Shown here: one piece after another, positions 62,892-64,000 of the stretch
Layout: each line of letters opens with the position of its first letter
Numbering within the stretch: the first letter of the stretch is position 1
NCBI RefSeq assembly: GCF_046600715.1
Contig: NZ_JBJMAV010000003.1
Location: 306,217-370,216, forward strand
Source: Lysobacter_C viscosus
GTDB lineage: Bacteria > Pseudomonadota > Gammaproteobacteria > Xanthomonadales > Xanthomonadaceae
Length of the DNA stretch: 64,000 bases
Direction: 5' to 3'
Notes under the pieces: generated by a model
What the model was told of the DNA's origin: nothing
Database searches by the model: none
Seen by the model: only the letters and a program-made list of their open reading frames with translations
Program-made: the position numbers and the translations under genes

Positions 62892-64000
62892 ATGCCGCCC
62901 CTCCCCGACTCCAAACCCGCCCGCATGGCGTCCGCCCTGGCCACCCTGCGGGCGCACGCACGGACCCTGTCGCGCTCGCGCTGGCGCTGGGCGCTGCTGC
63001 TGCCGGTCCTGCTGCTGGCGTTGTGGGTCCTGCGGCATCCCCTTTCGGACCGCATCTGGCCGGAGACCCGCGCGCAGCAGCTGCGCCGGGAAGCCGCCGA
63101 AGCACTCGCGTTCGGCCACTTGAGCTCGCCCGACGGCACCGGCGCGCGCGAACTGTACGAAGCCGCGCTGGCACTGGATCCGGATCGCCCGCAGTCGCGG
63201 GACGGCCTGAGCCTGGTGGGCCACGCGGCGCTGGCGCGTGCGGATGCCCAGATCGCGGCAGGGCGCTTCGCCGAGGCGCGCCAGTCACTGGCGCTGGCGC
63301 GCGCGCTGAGCGTCCCGCAGCCGCGGCTGCACGAGCTGGAAGCCCGGCTGCACAAGCGCGAGCTGGGTGATGCAGGGGTGGATCGGCTGCTCGACGTGGC
63401 CGACGCCGCACGTCGCGGTGGCCGACTGGACGGCGAGGGCTACACCGCGCTGCGGCTCTACCAGCGTGTGCTCGCTCTGGAGCCGGGGAACGTGCGCGCA
63501 CTGGAGGGTCGCGAGGACACGTTATCCGAGCTGCTCACCCAGTCGCGTTCGATGCTGGGTCGAGGCGCACTGTCGGACGCCGCGGCGGTGCAGGCGCGGG
63601 TCGCAGCGGCCGACGCGGGCCATGTCGACCTGCCCGAGGCCCGCGCCGCGCTGGCGGCGGCGGTCGACGAGCGGGTGCGGCGCGCGGAAACCGACCTGTC
63701 ACAGGGGCGCCTGCCGGAGGCTCTTGCAGGGTTCCGCGCCGCGCTGGAAGCCCGCCCCGATGACACCCGCGCCGCGACCGGCGTGCGGCGGACATCGCAG
63801 GCGTATGTACGGCGCGTGGTCGAACTGGCCTCGGACTTCCGCTTTACCGAAGCGGAGGCCGCATTGGCGCGGGCTGTCGCCGCCGACCCCGCGATGCCGG
63901 GCCTGCAACTGGCCACCATCAACCTGTCCGGCGCGAGCATTGAGGACGACGCGTTGGCCACGCTGGTGCTGGACCTCATCGAACAGCACGGCATCGACCC
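62892..64000 (+). CDS. TPR-repeat membrane-anchored protein, N-terminal part (runs off window)
   Basis: The gene is cut by the right edge after 369 codons. The product has a basic N-terminus, one transmembrane helix (about 33-47, WALLLPVLLLALWVL) and then repeated helical TPR-like units rich in Ala, Arg and Leu (AREAARSLALARAL-like patterns such as GRFAEARQSLALARALSVPQ, ALRLYQRVLALEPGNVRALE, GRLPEALAGFRAALEARPDD). It is probably periplasmic, facing out from the inner membrane. No catalytic domain is visible in this part. It starts 62 nt after relA. Confidence 0.75.
   Translation, partial: MPPLPDSKPARMASALATLRAHARTLSRSRWRWALLLPVLLLALWVLRHPLSDRIWPETRAQQLRREAAEALAFGHLSSPDGTGARELYEAALALDPDRPQSRDGLSLVGHAALARADAQIAAGRFAEARQSLALARALSVPQPRLHELEARLHKRELGDAGVDRLLDVADAARRGGRLDGEGYTALRLYQRVLALEPGNVRALEGREDTLSELLTQSRSMLGRGALSDAAAVQARVAAADAGHVDLPEARAALAAAVDERVRRAETDLSQGRLPEALAGFRAALEARPDDTRAATGVRRTSQAYVRRVVELASDFRFTEAEAALARAVAADPAMPGLQLATINLSGASIEDDALATLVLDLIEQHGID

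Noticed and set aside
60640..63501. Long minus-strand open frame opposite relA and the TPR gene
   Set aside because: It is a shadow of the real plus-strand genes; only the last 170 codons of this frame (60112-60621) form a credible gene with signal peptide and ribosome-binding site.

Overview
The window is chromosomal DNA of very high GC content. Gene content and order point to a member of the Lysobacteraceae (Xanthomonadaceae), such as Luteimonas, Lysobacter, Pseudoxanthomonas or Stenotrophomonas relatives. The supporting blocks are pilS-sucC-sucD, bamD/rluD-pgeF-clpB, aspS...yebC-ruvC-ruvA-kup...ruvB-ybgC-tolQRAB-pal-cpoB-queE-queC, a YcaD-type transporter coupled to a fused glucosylglycerol-phosphate synthase/phosphatase, and GTAG-ended palindromic REP repeats. 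The genus cannot be fixed from the sequence alone. No transposase, phage gene, CRISPR array or rRNA operon was seen.

Layout. 1-8 kb: end of a PilS-like sensor kinase, succinyl-CoA synthetase (sucCD), NAD synthetase, BamD, RluD and PgeF. 8-21.5 kb: a HAD sugar phosphatase, ClpB, two monovalent-cation/proton antiporter-like proteins around an ABC-F ATPase, then the compatible-solute pair YcaD-like MFS plus GgpPS, and a SIMPL protein. 21.5-33.2 kb: FmdB-type zinc ribbon, DUF3011-like protein, AspRS, GNAT, an alpha/beta hydrolase, YebC and the RuvABC resolvasome, interrupted by potassium uptake genes (kup, ktrA, ktrB). 33.2-40.4 kb: the complete Tol-Pal envelope system followed by queuosine genes queE and queC. 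53.1-64 kb: tRNA-Lys, RecQ, Dps, HrpA, a secreted hypothetical protein, RelA and the start of a TPR membrane protein.

The accessory island is 40.4-52.9 kb. On the minus strand is a tightly overlapping operon: LytS-type histidine kinase, LytTR response regulator, membrane protein, ECF sigma factor, and a membrane protein that may be an anti-sigma factor. Divergent from it, on the plus strand, are a Yip1-like membrane protein, a MacA/HlyD adaptor, a MacB-type ATPase and a permease. These are followed by three tiny genes (42, 49 and 52 codons, all below usual gene-calling limits) whose products share a leader-like N-terminus and end in hydrophobic, mostly glycine-rich segments. Then come two proteins with a cupin-like middle and a HEAT-like C-terminus, a second ABC exporter (ATPase and permease) and a small membrane protein. 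Hairpins surround the peptide genes, and a tandem direct repeat spaced like a LytTR operator lies between the divergent operons. I read this as a candidate peptide production, export and sensing system in a Gram-negative bacterium, possibly a RiPP. That function is inferred from layout and motifs; I do not recognise it as a described system.

Other structure: at least twelve REP units, several as inverted doublets, lie only in the first 25 kb, one doublet inside sucCD. Four genes (nadE, the ABC-F gene, the GNAT gene and queE) carry a -10-like hexamer exactly six bases before the ATG and no ribosome-binding site, as expected of leaderless transcripts.
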